Shown one piece after another: positions 36,408 to 44,768 of a DNA stretch of 48,353 nt. The stretch is from Pyrinomonadaceae bacterium. Its GTDB lineage: Bacteria; Acidobacteriota; Blastocatellia; Pyrinomonadales; Pyrinomonadaceae. Where the stretch lies: NCBI GenBank assembly GCA_030841105.1, contig JAVEDE010000018.1, forward strand, positions 1 through 48,353, given 5' to 3'. Every line of letters starts with the position of its first letter. Within the stretch, counting starts at the first letter, position 1. The translations under genes and the position numbers were made by a program. The notes beneath the pieces are model-generated. The model had not been told where the DNA came from. It was given only the letters and a program-made list of their open reading frames with translations, and made no database searches.

Positions 36408-36474
36408 AAAAAGCCCGACCGGCGTTGCGTGAGTCTCACAAAAGAGAACTCACTCGTCGCCGGCCGGGCTTTTT
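36408..36474 (-). terminator. Bidirectional hairpin terminator after PilZ gene
   Basis: Arms AAAAAGCCCGACCGGCG (36408-36424) and CGCCGGCCGGGCTTTTT (36458-36474) pair with one mismatch. An inner GAGT/ACTC pair lies in the loop. T-runs on both strands allow termination in either direction; it would end the GGDEF-EAL/PilZ transcript. Confidence 0.85.
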
Positions 36475-36506
36475 GAAGTTATGGCTAAGCCGTTACGATG
36501 CGCGCA

Positions 36507-36857
36507 TCAGTTTGCGGTGAACACCGGCGCGGCCGTGTTGCCCGTCTCTTCGCGCATGAATTCGAGCAGGAGGTCGAGCATGGCCTGCTCCATGTCGCTC
36601 ACGCCCGTGAAGCGCAGCGCGAAGCCCATCTCTTCGATGCGATAGACGACTTCGCCCCAGAGAAACAGCCAGCCCTCCGTGGGCAGTTGAATCTCAACGC
36701 GGATCAGTTCCTTCGGCTTGACGCGATCCGAAGTCAGGACGAAACACCCCGTCGCGCTGAGATCAACTACGTGGCCTTCGCACTGCGCCAAGACCCCTTC
36801 CCAGCGTGCGTTGAGTTGGACGTAAACACGATCTGCTTGTCTGCGTTCTGCTCCCAT
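36507..36857 (-). CDS. PilZ-domain protein (c-di-GMP effector candidate)
   Basis: A 116-residue single-domain PilZ protein. The N-terminal arginine motif is in GAERRQADRVYVQLNA (RxxxR), and the second motif is VDLSATGCFVLTSD (D-x-S-x-x-G). Both contact c-di-GMP in known PilZ proteins, so binding is plausible. The C-terminal helix (DMEQAMLDLLLEFMREE) could mediate partner contact. It lies 27 bases downstream of the GGDEF-EAL gene on the same strand and precedes a terminator, so the enzyme and its receptor are likely one operon. Confidence 0.92.
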   Translation of the reverse strand: MGAERRQADRVYVQLNARWEGVLAQCEGHVVDLSATGCFVLTSDRVKPKELIRVEIQLPTEGWLFLWGEVVYRIEEMGFALRFTGVSDMEQAMLDLLLEFMREETGNTAAPVFTAN

Positions 36858-36884
36858 AATTCCCTTCCTTAAAACTCCGATTTC

Positions 36885-39383
36885 TCAGGCCACCATCGCC
36901 GGACGGATCGCGCGAACGTTGTGCTGCACGTCGGGCGATGATTCGGAGTGCGAGTATGTGTCGGAAATGATCTTCTCCGCGCCGCCGACGCTTACCGGGC
37001 GCGAGAAGAAATAGCCTTGCCCGTTTTCGCAGCCGAGTTTGCGCAGGAGCGCGAGTTGCTCTTTCGTCTCGACGCCTTCGGCCACCACGTCCATCCCCAA
37101 ATTTTGCGCGAGCATCAGGATCGTGCGGACGATCTCGATGTTCTCGTTGTTGTCCACCATCCGCATCACGAACGAGCGGTCAACCTTCAAAGTATCAATC
37201 GGGAAACGATGTAGGTAACTAAGCGACGAGTAACCAGTGCCGAAGTCGTCAATGCTGAGTTGAACGCCGAGCGCGCGCAGTTGTTTGAGCATCTCGGTCG
37301 CCGTGTCAATGTTCTCCATGACAACCGACTCCGTGATTTCGAGTTTCAGACTGCGCGGGTCGAGTTTCGTCTCGTCCAGAATTTCCTTGACCTGCTCGAT
37401 CAGGTTGGGCTGCGTGAACTGACGGCTGGACAAATTCACGCTGATGAAGAGCGGCGGGTCGGACGGGAAACGCCGCTGCCAGCGACGCATCTGGCGGCAC
37501 GCCTCCTGCAACGCCCACTGGCCGATGGGGAGAATCTGCCCCGTGTCCTCGGCTACCGGGATGAAGTCCATCGGCGAGATCAGGCCGCGCTCCGGGTGCT
37601 GCCAGCGCACGAGCGCCTCGAAGCCGCGCAGGTTGAAATTGTCGAGCGCGACGATGGGCTGATACTGGATAAAGAACTCTTGGCGTTCGAGCGCGCGGCG
37701 CAAGTCCGTCTCCATCTGCAAGAGGTTCATTGCCACGGCGTGCATCGCCTTGTCGAACACTTCGTGGCGCGCCTTGCCGAGCGTCTTCGCGCGGTACATC
37801 GCCGTGTCCGCGTCGCGCAGGATGTCGTCCGACTGCACGTATTCGAGCGAACTCGGCGCGATGCCGATGCTGACGGTGGTGAACACCTCGCGCCCGCTCA
37901 GGTTGAACGGCACGGAAATCTCTTTCTGGATGCGCTCGGCGATGGAGATGGCTTCGGTCTCCTCCTGCATATCTTCGAGCAGGATGGTGAACTCGTCGCC
38001 GCCGACGCGCGCCACCGTGTCGCCCGGTCGCAGGCAGGTCTCAAGGCGACGCGCGATGCCGACGAGCAGTTGGTCGCCGATCATGTGGCCGAGCGAGTCG
38101 TTGATGATCTTGAAACGGTCGAGATCTAGGAACAGCACCGCGAAAATTTGTTCGGGGTTGCGCTGCATGCGCGCGATGGCGAGTTTGAGGTGGTCTACGA
38201 AGAGCGTGCGGTTCGGCAGCCCGGTCAGCGCGTCGTGGAAGGCGTCGTGGAGCAGGCGTTCCTCGGCGCGCTTGCGATCCGTGATGTCCTGAATCTGGAA
38301 GATGAGATGAACCATCCCCGTGTGGGTCTCGCGCACCCTCGAGACGCTCCACAGCACCCACACCGCGTGCCCCTGCTTGTGCAGGTAACGCTTCTCCATC
38401 TGGTGAGACGGAATTTTGCCCTTGAGCAACTGCTTGATCTGGCTGAGTGCCGTGCCCAGATCGTCCGGGTGCGTGAACTGCTGAAAGTTGGTCGCGAGCA
38501 GTTCTTCTTCCGTGTAGCCGAGGATGTCACAGAGCGAGCGATTCACTTGCAGCCAACGCCCCTTCGTCGAGACGAGCGCCATGCCGATGGCCGCGAAGTC
38601 GAACGCGCTGCGGAAGAGTTCTTCGCTCTCCTGCAACGTCGCTACCTGCTGTTCCATCTGTCGCGCCTGCGTGACCGACGCGTAGATGTCTTTCAGATAC
38701 ATGCCGTAGACGAAGTGGGCGATGGCGAGCACGGTCGTCGCGGCGATTGAAGGCAGGAAGCCCGCGACGCCGACGAGTTTGGCGATGACGGCGGCGGAAG
38801 CCGCGACCGTGAAGTAAGTCAACCCCGTCCAGAAGAAATTTTTGCCCCAGCGTCGCCAGACCGGCGCGGCCGTCTCTTCGTCTTCGCTTAAGGCGACGAT
38901 GCCGGAGTGGATGAAGGACTGCACGAGCGCGATCAACCCGACGGCCAGAATGAGTGTGGATGAGTGGGTGTCGTGAGAGAGGGCTGTGACCGCCCCGAAT
39001 TTGTAACGCAGGAGCGAGAGGACGACGAAGGTTGAGGCGGCGGCGATGGCGGAGTTGAAGAGGAGCGTGGAGCGTTCCCGGCTGAAGCGTAGAGAGGCGC
39101 AAAGCGCCGCCACGGCGGCCAGAATCACCGACCCCTCCCCGGCGAACAACAGCATCGCCAGAAAGACGAAGGTGTCCGACAGCGAGACCTGCCCGCGCAC
39201 GTGTGGGATTTTGATCGTGATGCGCGTCCCGATGTTAATTGCGACCAGAGCCAGCAGCAAAAAAGGGACATCTATCTGCCCGACTGAAAGTCTGGATACA
39301 GAGATGATGAGCGCACCGCCCCCCGAAGCGATGCCCAACCATTTCAGAGGAGTAGGTAAGTTCTGTTTGTGTGCAGCGATCAT
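36885..39383 (-). CDS. Membrane PAS-GGDEF-EAL c-di-GMP enzyme
   Basis: An 832-residue protein. The N-terminal sensor (about 1-225) has seven or eight membrane helices. A PAS domain follows (about 250-370, LFRSAFDFAAIGMALVSTKG, then a PAC end RKRAEERLLHDAFHDALTGL). The cyclase domain has an intact G-G-D-E-F at 461-465 (VARVGGDEFTILLED) with the DxLTGLPNR start. The phosphodiesterase domain has E589-A-L (FEALVRWQHPERG), DDFGTGYSSLSYL and VAEGVETKEQLALL. Both halves look active, so it may switch between making and degrading c-di-GMP. It is followed by a PilZ effector gene. Confidence 0.95.
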   Translation of the reverse strand: MIAAHKQNLPTPLKWLGIASGGGALIISVSRLSVGQIDVPFLLLALVAINIGTRITIKIPHVRGQVSLSDTFVFLAMLLFAGEGSVILAAVAALCASLRFSRERSTLLFNSAIAAASTFVVLSLLRYKFGAVTALSHDTHSSTLILAVGLIALVQSFIHSGIVALSEDEETAAPVWRRWGKNFFWTGLTYFTVAASAAVIAKLVGVAGFLPSIAATTVLAIAHFVYGMYLKDIYASVTQARQMEQQVATLQESEELFRSAFDFAAIGMALVSTKGRWLQVNRSLCDILGYTEEELLATNFQQFTHPDDLGTALSQIKQLLKGKIPSHQMEKRYLHKQGHAVWVLWSVSRVRETHTGMVHLIFQIQDITDRKRAEERLLHDAFHDALTGLPNRTLFVDHLKLAIARMQRNPEQIFAVLFLDLDRFKIINDSLGHMIGDQLLVGIARRLETCLRPGDTVARVGGDEFTILLEDMQEETEAISIAERIQKEISVPFNLSGREVFTTVSIGIAPSSLEYVQSDDILRDADTAMYRAKTLGKARHEVFDKAMHAVAMNLLQMETDLRRALERQEFFIQYQPIVALDNFNLRGFEALVRWQHPERGLISPMDFIPVAEDTGQILPIGQWALQEACRQMRRWQRRFPSDPPLFISVNLSSRQFTQPNLIEQVKEILDETKLDPRSLKLEITESVVMENIDTATEMLKQLRALGVQLSIDDFGTGYSSLSYLHRFPIDTLKVDRSFVMRMVDNNENIEIVRTILMLAQNLGMDVVAEGVETKEQLALLRKLGCENGQGYFFSRPVSVGGAEKIISDTYSHSESSPDVQHNVRAIRPAMVA

Positions 39384-39962
39384 GTGACAGGAAACGAGGG
39401 GCTATCGAAGTGAATTTGAATAAGGTCTCGCCTGTCCGACCAACTGGAAGGCAACCACCTTGCGTACAAACTTTATGCCAACTGCCGCCCCTCGCAAAAT
39501 CCCCGCTTTCTCGTGACTTTGCTCAAAGCGAGTCTCAAAAGTTACGTCAAATCGGTCAGACTGCCCGGTCAGAAAGCCTCACATAGTCGCCAACTTGACC
39601 GGATTTTTGACTCTCTAGGGTAAAAAATTTGTCTTTTATCCTGTGGACACGGTTCATTAAACATCCGGTTTACATGCTAAAGGACTGATATCAGACGATT
39701 TAACTCAAGGCAGTCAACATCATTGCTTTTTTAGTTTTTACTTGCTTTAACATTGTTGATGTTTTACTATCTTCCCGCGCGGATATTAAGCCTGCCCGCG
39801 TGTTTGCCAACCGCCCACCTAAATTGCGACCACAGTCGTCGTCAACCCTTGCGTTGCTCGCAGGTCAATTGCCAAATTCGTGACAGCTTCAAGTTCGATC
39901 CGTTGATGGCGAGAGCCGTTTGATGTTTGTGGAAGCTGAACATCATGACCGGGAGTGAGTCT
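39384..39962. other. 579-bp A/T-richer gene-free region
   Basis: The divergent gap between the GGDEF-EAL gene and the zinc-ribbon/SPOR gene. No convincing coding frame is seen. It holds A/T-rich stretches around 39610-39640 and 39715-39775, and an imperfect inverted repeat with arms near 39713-39722 and 39754-39763 (AACATCA/TGATGTT). It probably contains promoters for both genes and a long leader. Confidence 0.6.
39742..39770 (+). promoter_or_regulatory. Candidate promoter of zinc-ribbon/SPOR gene
   Basis: TTGCTT (39742-39747) and TACTAT (39765-39770) are separated by 17 bases in the most A/T-rich part of the gap. This would give a leader of about 185 bases before the ATG at 39963. Both boxes are imperfect. 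Confidence 0.3.
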
Positions 39963-41147
39963 ATGAGAATTGTTTGCCCCAAGTGCGAATTGAAGGGACA
40001 GGTTGATGTCGCCCCCACGGGCGCGAAGACGCGCGTTGCCTGCGTCCGTTGCGCGACCACCTTCGACGCCGTTGTCGTAGACGGCGAGATTCAAGCCCTT
40101 CTGCCGCAGACCATCCACGCCGGGGCGACGAGCGATAGCAACGGGATCGAACTTTACGCCGAAGGCAACGCGACGGCGACCGGGACGGAGTTAGTGTCCA
40201 CGACGGAGACGCCGCACGAGAATCCTTTTGAAGCCTTCCCCGAAGTCGAGTCGTCGCACGTCATTGAGGCATCGCCTGTCGCCTTGGATGAATTCTCCAC
40301 GTCGTCGCCGGATTTGATGTCGGAGGCGGTCGTCGAAACGGCGCAGGCCACGCCGCAGGCACTCTCTCAGGAACTCGCGCCGCAGGGTGTCGAAACGCGC
40401 ATACATGAAACGGCGAGTAGTGATCGGCAGGCCGCAGCGGCGGCCGTGGGACAGTCGTACAAATCAAACGGCGCGGGCAAAGTCAGCCGCCCGCCCGCGG
40501 ACGCTTACGGCATGGGCGTGCGCCTGATGCGAGTCTCACCCCTCTGGCTGTTGCTGGCGGGACTCAGCTTCATCTCCTTCATCGTGTTCTGCAACTGGCT
40601 CATCAAGCCTGCGGAACAGGCGGGCGATACGGCCACACTGATCGCCGCTGCCAATAATCACGCGACCAATCAGTCGGCCAATCGCGTCACCGTCCAGACC
40701 TCGACCGCACAGTCTCCGGTCAACACTCAGGTCGGCCAAACGCCGAACGACTCCGGCGTCGCGTTCATCGCGACCGATGCGAAAGAGGCTATGCCTCCCG
40801 TCGCCGCGCCGAGCGTCGCGCCGGTCGAGGCGAAGCCCACGGTCGAAGAGAAACAGGCGACTGCGACGTCTACGGCGTCGAACGCGGCTAGTGATGCGAA
40901 AGAGGGGAAGGTCACGATTCAGGTCGGCTCTTACAACGCGGCGGCGGAGGCCGAGGCGCGGGTCGCTAATTTGAAGTCGGCCGGGTTCGAGGCGCGCAGC
41001 GTAGAGGTGGAGATTCCGAAGCGCGGCACTTGGTATCGCGTGCAAAGCGGTCGCTTCGTCAGCCGCGACGAGGCGGAACGCTACGGCAAGCAACTGCTTG
41101 ACAAGGGCATCGTGTCGAGTTTCATCACGACCGACGTTCAAGAGTAA
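39963..41147 (+). CDS. Zinc-ribbon, transmembrane, SPOR-domain protein
   Basis: A protein of 394 residues. An N-terminal MJ0042-type zinc ribbon (C5/C8 and C27/C30, MRIVCPKCELKGQVDV then VACVRCATTF) lies in the cytoplasm. An acidic linker (about 45-180) leads to one membrane helix (about 192-213, SPLWLLLAGLSFISFIVFCN). A Thr/Ala/Pro-rich spacer follows, then a C-terminal SPOR domain (about 316-394, GKVTIQVGSYNAAAEAEARV; YRVQSGRFVSRDEAERYGKQ). SPOR domains bind glycan strands stripped of stem peptides and bring proteins to the septum. Start 39963 is chosen because the CPxC starts ribbons in homologues; GGGAGTGAG precedes it. It heads a plus-strand trio with an amidase and an actin-like protein. 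Confidence 0.88.
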   Translation: MRIVCPKCELKGQVDVAPTGAKTRVACVRCATTFDAVVVDGEIQALLPQTIHAGATSDSNGIELYAEGNATATGTELVSTTETPHENPFEAFPEVESSHVIEASPVALDEFSTSSPDLMSEAVVETAQATPQALSQELAPQGVETRIHETASSDRQAAAAAVGQSYKSNGAGKVSRPPADAYGMGVRLMRVSPLWLLLAGLSFISFIVFCNWLIKPAEQAGDTATLIAAANNHATNQSANRVTVQTSTAQSPVNTQVGQTPNDSGVAFIATDAKEAMPPVAAPSVAPVEAKPTVEEKQATATSTASNAASDAKEGKVTIQVGSYNAAAEAEARVANLKSAGFEARSVEVEIPKRGTWYRVQSGRFVSRDEAERYGKQLLDKGIVSSFITTDVQE

Positions 41148-41210
41148 CAATGTTCCGCGACCAAGAGTAACGATTTTCCGCGACGAGTCTGCGAAGGGTC
41201 ATACACGACG

Positions 41211-42770
41211 ATGTTCGCTACCAAGCCCCACATTCCTTCGCTCAGCCAGTTGACGACCGCCGAGGCGACGCTCTTCTACTCGAAGACGGTCGAGCGATAC
41301 GCGCGTTTCTTCGACCGCCCCGAACAACGCCTGCGCTTCCTCAACAACACGCTCGCGCACCAGATCGCCTGCAAGGAGAAGCTCGACCACGCGCTCGAAA
41401 GTCACTCGTTCATCAAAAAGCTCGGCCTCTACGATCGCATCAAGAGCACGGGTTTTTACGACCGCCTCTTAGATCTCTGGCTGCATCGCCACATCTGCCG
41501 CGAGTTGCAAAACTTGCTCCCGTCCGCGTCGAGCGAGCGGCGCACTTTGTTGCAACGCAGCAAGGCGAGTTTCACCACGCGCCTCTTGTTCCGCTGTTAC
41601 GAGATGCGCCGCCTGTTGTACGGCGCGGCGGTTGCGACGTGTATCGTCGCGCTGCTTGGCTTCGGGTATACGGCCGTGTGGTCTGCGCGCCGCCTCAACT
41701 CTTACCTCGCGTCGCGTCGCCAGACCGAACGCCGCCTAACCAATAGCGCGTCCAATCAGAACGCCGCCGTCGCCGAGTCGAGCGTCAAGCACCTGCCCGA
41801 CTATCACCCGGAGAAAGTGTGGCTCGTAGAGCAACAGGGCAACTACGAACGCTACAGCAACGGCGCGCGCATCCTGACGGACTACGAGACGGAGAACCAC
41901 ACGCGCGGTTATTACGTCCTGCCGCGCAATCAGGGCGGGCTGGTCAAGACGGGCGGCGCGGCGCAAGACGTGCGGCGCGAGCCGGTCGGCATCGTCTATC
42001 ACACCTCCGAGAGTGACATGCTGCCCTTCACGTCCGACAACAACGCGTCCATCGAAGGGCACACGCGCGGCCTGCTCGAATACGTCAGGAAGAACAAGTC
42101 CTACAACTACCTGATAGATCGTTTCGGGCAGGTGTACCGCGTCGTGCGCGACACGGACGCGGCGCATCACGCGGGCAACTCCGTGTGGTCTGACGCGGCG
42201 GGCGTCTACGTCGGCCTCAACGAGAGTTTTCTCGGCGTCTGCTTCGAGACGAACAGCAACTCCGACTCGCTCGACGAGCAGTTGACCGAAGCCCAACTCG
42301 TCGCCGGGCGACTGCTGACGCAAGTCTTGCGCAGCCGCTACCAGATCAGCGACGCCGACTGCGTGACGCACGGCCTCGTCTCCGTCAACCCCTCGAACAT
42401 GCTCATCTGCTACCACCACGACTGGGCGCGCAACTTCCCCTTCGAGGCGTTCGGCCTGTCGGACAAGTACAAGGTCGCGCCCGCCAGCGTCAGCGAGTTC
42501 GGCTTCACCTACGACGAGGAGATCATGGAGAAGCTCGGCGGCGACGTGTGGGCGGGCGTGAAACTCGCCGAGGAAGAGTTTCGCCGTCGCGCCGAAGAAT
42601 CGAAGGTGACGCCCGAAGAGATGCGCCGACGCATGCGCGAGCGTTATCAGGAAGAGATGAATTTGACTTTGAGACTCCGCACCTCGCACCCCGCGGAAGT
42701 TGAAACGAGTCGTCAGACAAACGACTCGAACGCCCCGACCGCGTCGCGCCTGAACGCGCGGCAAACTTAA
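41211..42770 (+). CDS. Membrane-anchored N-acetylmuramoyl-L-alanine amidase
   Basis: A 519-residue protein. The N-terminal helical domain (1-130) is of unknown type. One membrane helix follows (about 136-155, LLYGAAVATCIVALLGFGYT), then a peptidoglycan amidase_2/PGRP-like catalytic domain (about 255-415). Metal and catalytic segments include GIVYHTSESDMLP (first His), YLIDRFGQVYRVVRDTDAAH, GVCFETNSNSDSLDEQLTEA (family Glu) and MLICYHHDWARNFPF (second His pair). It should cleave the MurNAc-L-Ala bond in the periplasm, creating the denuded glycan that SPOR domains recognise. The C-terminus is a charged helix and disordered tail. It follows the SPOR gene by 63 bases. Confidence 0.85.
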   Translation: MFATKPHIPSLSQLTTAEATLFYSKTVERYARFFDRPEQRLRFLNNTLAHQIACKEKLDHALESHSFIKKLGLYDRIKSTGFYDRLLDLWLHRHICRELQNLLPSASSERRTLLQRSKASFTTRLLFRCYEMRRLLYGAAVATCIVALLGFGYTAVWSARRLNSYLASRRQTERRLTNSASNQNAAVAESSVKHLPDYHPEKVWLVEQQGNYERYSNGARILTDYETENHTRGYYVLPRNQGGLVKTGGAAQDVRREPVGIVYHTSESDMLPFTSDNNASIEGHTRGLLEYVRKNKSYNYLIDRFGQVYRVVRDTDAAHHAGNSVWSDAAGVYVGLNESFLGVCFETNSNSDSLDEQLTEAQLVAGRLLTQVLRSRYQISDADCVTHGLVSVNPSNMLICYHHDWARNFPFEAFGLSDKYKVAPASVSEFGFTYDEEIMEKLGGDVWAGVKLAEEEFRRRAEESKVTPEEMRRRMRERYQEEMNLTLRLRTSHPAEVETSRQTNDSNAPTASRLNARQT

Positions 42771-42905
42771 ACGACCGGAGGGTCGCTAAAACCACCACAC
42801 GCTGTTTTAAATCTGCGCCCGACCGCACGCGACTCGTTCGCGCCGGAAACCACAAGGGACACGCCGCACGCGCGCGAGTCTCGATCACCAAAAGGAGAAA
42901 CGACA

Positions 42906-43964
42906 ATGTTGGAAGAGAAAAATCAGGTCATGTCGAACAAGCCCGAAGGCTCGAAGAACGAAGCGTCCAACGTGAAGACCGGCGCGGTCGGCCTCGACAT
43001 CGGCACGAGCCGCATCGTGATGGCCGACGGCTCTTCGCAGAGAGACGCGCGCTCGCAGTTGAATGCATTCGTCGCCGTCCCCAGTTCCGAGATGGCCGAG
43101 AACGTGCTCAAGCACAAGAACATGGTCTACGAGCGCAACTGCAAGAACCTCTACGTCTACGGCAACGACTCGAACTTCTTCGCCAGCTTCCTCAACGTTG
43201 ACGCGCGCCGCCCGATGCGCGACGGCCTCTTGAACGCGCAGGAAGAGATGAGCAACCACATCATGCAACTCATCATCCAGCGGCTCGTGCCGCGCGGTCG
43301 CGGCAAAGAGATGCTCTATTTCAGCGTGCCGGGCAAGGGCGAAGGCGTCAACGGCAAACTCGTCTATCACGAAGCGATGCTGCGCAACTTCCTCCAGACG
43401 CTCGGCTACAACGCGCGCTCGATCAACGAGGGTCAGGCGGTGGTCTTCTCCGAGTTGCAGGAGGAAAATTTCACGGGCATCGGCATCAGCTTCGGCGGCG
43501 GCATGTGCAATGTCTCGGTCTCGTTCATGTCCATGCCGATGATCACGTTCAGCATCCCGAAGGGCGGCGACTACATTGACCGCAACGTGACGGAAGTTTT
43601 GGGCGAGGCCAACACGACCAAGGTGCGGATCGAGAAAGAGGAGAGCCTCGACCTGTCGCGCCAGCCGAAGACCGACCTCGAACGCGCGCTGCACATCTAC
43701 TACGAGGACATGATGCAGTCGCTCATCGAGCGTCTGCGCGCGGAGTTCCGCGCGTCGAGCCAATTGCCGAAGATTGATCGGCCGATGCCCATCGTGCTTG
43801 CGGGCGGCACGGCGAAACCGGCGGGCTTCCTACACAAGTTCGAGAGCATGCTGCGCGCGGGCGGCGAGTTCCCCATCGAAATCTCCGACGTGCGGATGGC
43901 GAAAGACCCGCTCACGGCGACGGCGCACGGCTGCTACATCGCCGCCCTCTCCGAAACCAAGTAG
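42906..43964 (+). CDS. Actin-like ATPase (MreB/FtsA/ParM-type fold)
   Basis: A 352-residue protein of the actin-HSP70 superfamily. The phosphate-1 loop is VGLDIGTSRIVMADGSSQ (about 30-47). The phosphate-2 loop is GIGISFGGGMCNVSVSF (about 190-206). The adenosine loop is MPIVLAGGTAKPAGFLHKF (about 295-313). Identity to MreB or FtsA is not obvious and no membrane-binding helix is clear, so it is a divergent filament-forming candidate. The first ~25 residues are polar and probably disordered. AAAGGAG precedes the ATG. As third gene after a SPOR protein and an amidase, it may organise their activity at the cell envelope. Confidence 0.82.
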   Translation: MLEEKNQVMSNKPEGSKNEASNVKTGAVGLDIGTSRIVMADGSSQRDARSQLNAFVAVPSSEMAENVLKHKNMVYERNCKNLYVYGNDSNFFASFLNVDARRPMRDGLLNAQEEMSNHIMQLIIQRLVPRGRGKEMLYFSVPGKGEGVNGKLVYHEAMLRNFLQTLGYNARSINEGQAVVFSELQEENFTGIGISFGGGMCNVSVSFMSMPMITFSIPKGGDYIDRNVTEVLGEANTTKVRIEKEESLDLSRQPKTDLERALHIYYEDMMQSLIERLRAEFRASSQLPKIDRPMPIVLAGGTAKPAGFLHKFESMLRAGGEFPIEISDVRMAKDPLTATAHGCYIAALSETK

Positions 43965-44004
43965 GACTCGCGCGCGAGTTCACAGACCAGACACACACGA
44001 GCTT

Positions 44005-44055
44005 GCAGGCATGGGGTAAAGGGGTGTTCTCCTTTCCCCTTACCATATGGCCTGC
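44005..44055 (+). terminator. Hairpin 1 after actin-like gene
   Basis: GCAGGC (44005-44010) pairs with GCCTGC (44050-44055), with bulged inner purine/pyrimidine arms (GGTAAAGGGG against CCCCTTACC). It is 41 bases after the actin-like stop and probably terminates or processes that transcript. The inner arms resemble the polypurine heptamer family. Confidence 0.5.
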
Positions 44056-44059
44056 TCCT

Positions 44060-44095
44060 GTTACGGCCGACGTGCGCGCACATGTCGGCCGTAAC
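44060..44095. terminator. Hairpin 2, perfect 12-bp stem
   Basis: GTTACGGCCGAC (44060-44071) and GTCGGCCGTAAC (44084-44095) pair perfectly around GTGCGCGCACAT, which itself contains GTGCGCAC-like self-complementarity. No T-run follows, so it could be a terminator-like stem or another structured element. Confidence 0.55.
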
Positions 44096-44110
44096 TAACT
44101 TCGTCCACGA

Positions 44111-44160
44111 AAAGCGATTCCGGCGCAGGAAATGCCATTTTCCCGCGCCGGAATCGCTTT
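44111..44160. terminator. Hairpin 3, perfect 16-bp stem
   Basis: AAAGCGATTCCGGCGC (44111-44126) and GCGCCGGAATCGCTTT (44145-44160) pair perfectly. The 18-base loop has a nested GGAAA/TTTCC pair. A- and T-runs at the base suit bidirectional termination. It directly precedes the 21-bp array and shares the CGGAAT core with its units. Confidence 0.65.
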
Positions 44161-44191
44161 CTCACCAGTGTGAATGTGATGACGACGTGAC

Positions 44192-44443
44192 GTAATGCCT
44201 TTACGTCGCGCCGGAATGGCATTACAACGCACCGGAATCCTTTTACGTCGCGGCGGAATGCCTTTACGTCGGGACGGAATCCTTTTACGTCACGGCGGAA
44301 TGTTATTACGCCTTACCGTTATGGCATTACGTCGCGTGGTAAAGGCATTCCGCCTCGATGTAATGCCTTTACGAGTCGCGGTAATGGCATAACCACGCGG
44401 CGTAATGGCGTTACCGTGAGACGTAACGGAGTGACGGCCTTCG
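44192..44443. repeat. Twelve exact 21-bp degenerate tandem repeats (family 3)
   Basis: Units start every 21 bases from 44192 to 44423 without a single indel. The approximate consensus is G(G/T)AATGCCTTTACGTCGCGG plus one base. Some neighbouring units are complementary: GTAAAGGCATT (44339-44349) pairs with AATGCCTTTAC (44362-44372). The periodic 7-residue peptide in one frame is a consequence of the period. The array ends at the stop codon of the second PilZ gene. Confidence 0.92.
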
Positions 44444-44446
44444 GCG

Positions 44447-44764
44447 TTACTGTTCTTCGCGGTGGTATTCGATGAGAAGGGCGATCATCTCCTGTTGCTC
44501 GGCCGTGAGGTCTGTGAAGGTGAGGCCGAAGCCGACTTTTGAGAGGTGGTAGGTGACGCGACCGCGCAGCGCGAGCCAGCGTTGGCTCGGCAGCCAGCAA
44601 CTGAGGTAGATGAGTTGCTCCTCGGCGGCGTTGGCGGTGGTTTGCACGAAACAGCCGCCGTGGCTGAGGCTAGTCATGTTCCCGTTGCGGGGGCTGTCTT
44701 CGCTCAACCCCCAATGACACCGTAGGGCGGTCTTGACGCGCTCGGCGTCTCTGCGATTATCCAA
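44447..44764 (-). CDS. PilZ-domain protein (second copy)
   Basis: About 105 residues of a PilZ domain. The N-terminal arginine motif is DNRRDAERVKTALRCHW (RxxxR), and the second motif is NMTSLSHGGCFVQTTAN (S-x-x-G-G position). Strand WLALRGRVTYHLSKVGFGLT and a C-terminal helix follow, resembling the PilZ protein at 36507. Start choice is difficult: an ATG at 44830 would add residues translated from a heptamer array, whereas TTG at 44764 begins just before the conserved domain but has no ribosome site. The true start may have been disrupted by repeat insertion. The stop abuts the 21-bp array. Confidence 0.8.
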   Translation of the reverse strand: MDNRRDAERVKTALRCHWGLSEDSPRNGNMTSLSHGGCFVQTTANAAEEQLIYLSCWLPSQRWLALRGRVTYHLSKVGFGLTFTDLTAEQQEMIALLIEYHREEQ

Positions 44765-44768
44765 AAGG

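Noticed and set aside
44195..44392. 65-residue Arg/Leu-rich heptapeptide protein
   Set aside because: Same reason: the reading frame is kept open by the 21-bp period; there is no ribosome site.
44192..44443. CRISPR array
   Set aside because: Exact 21-bp contiguous units without spacers; divergence is spread over all positions.
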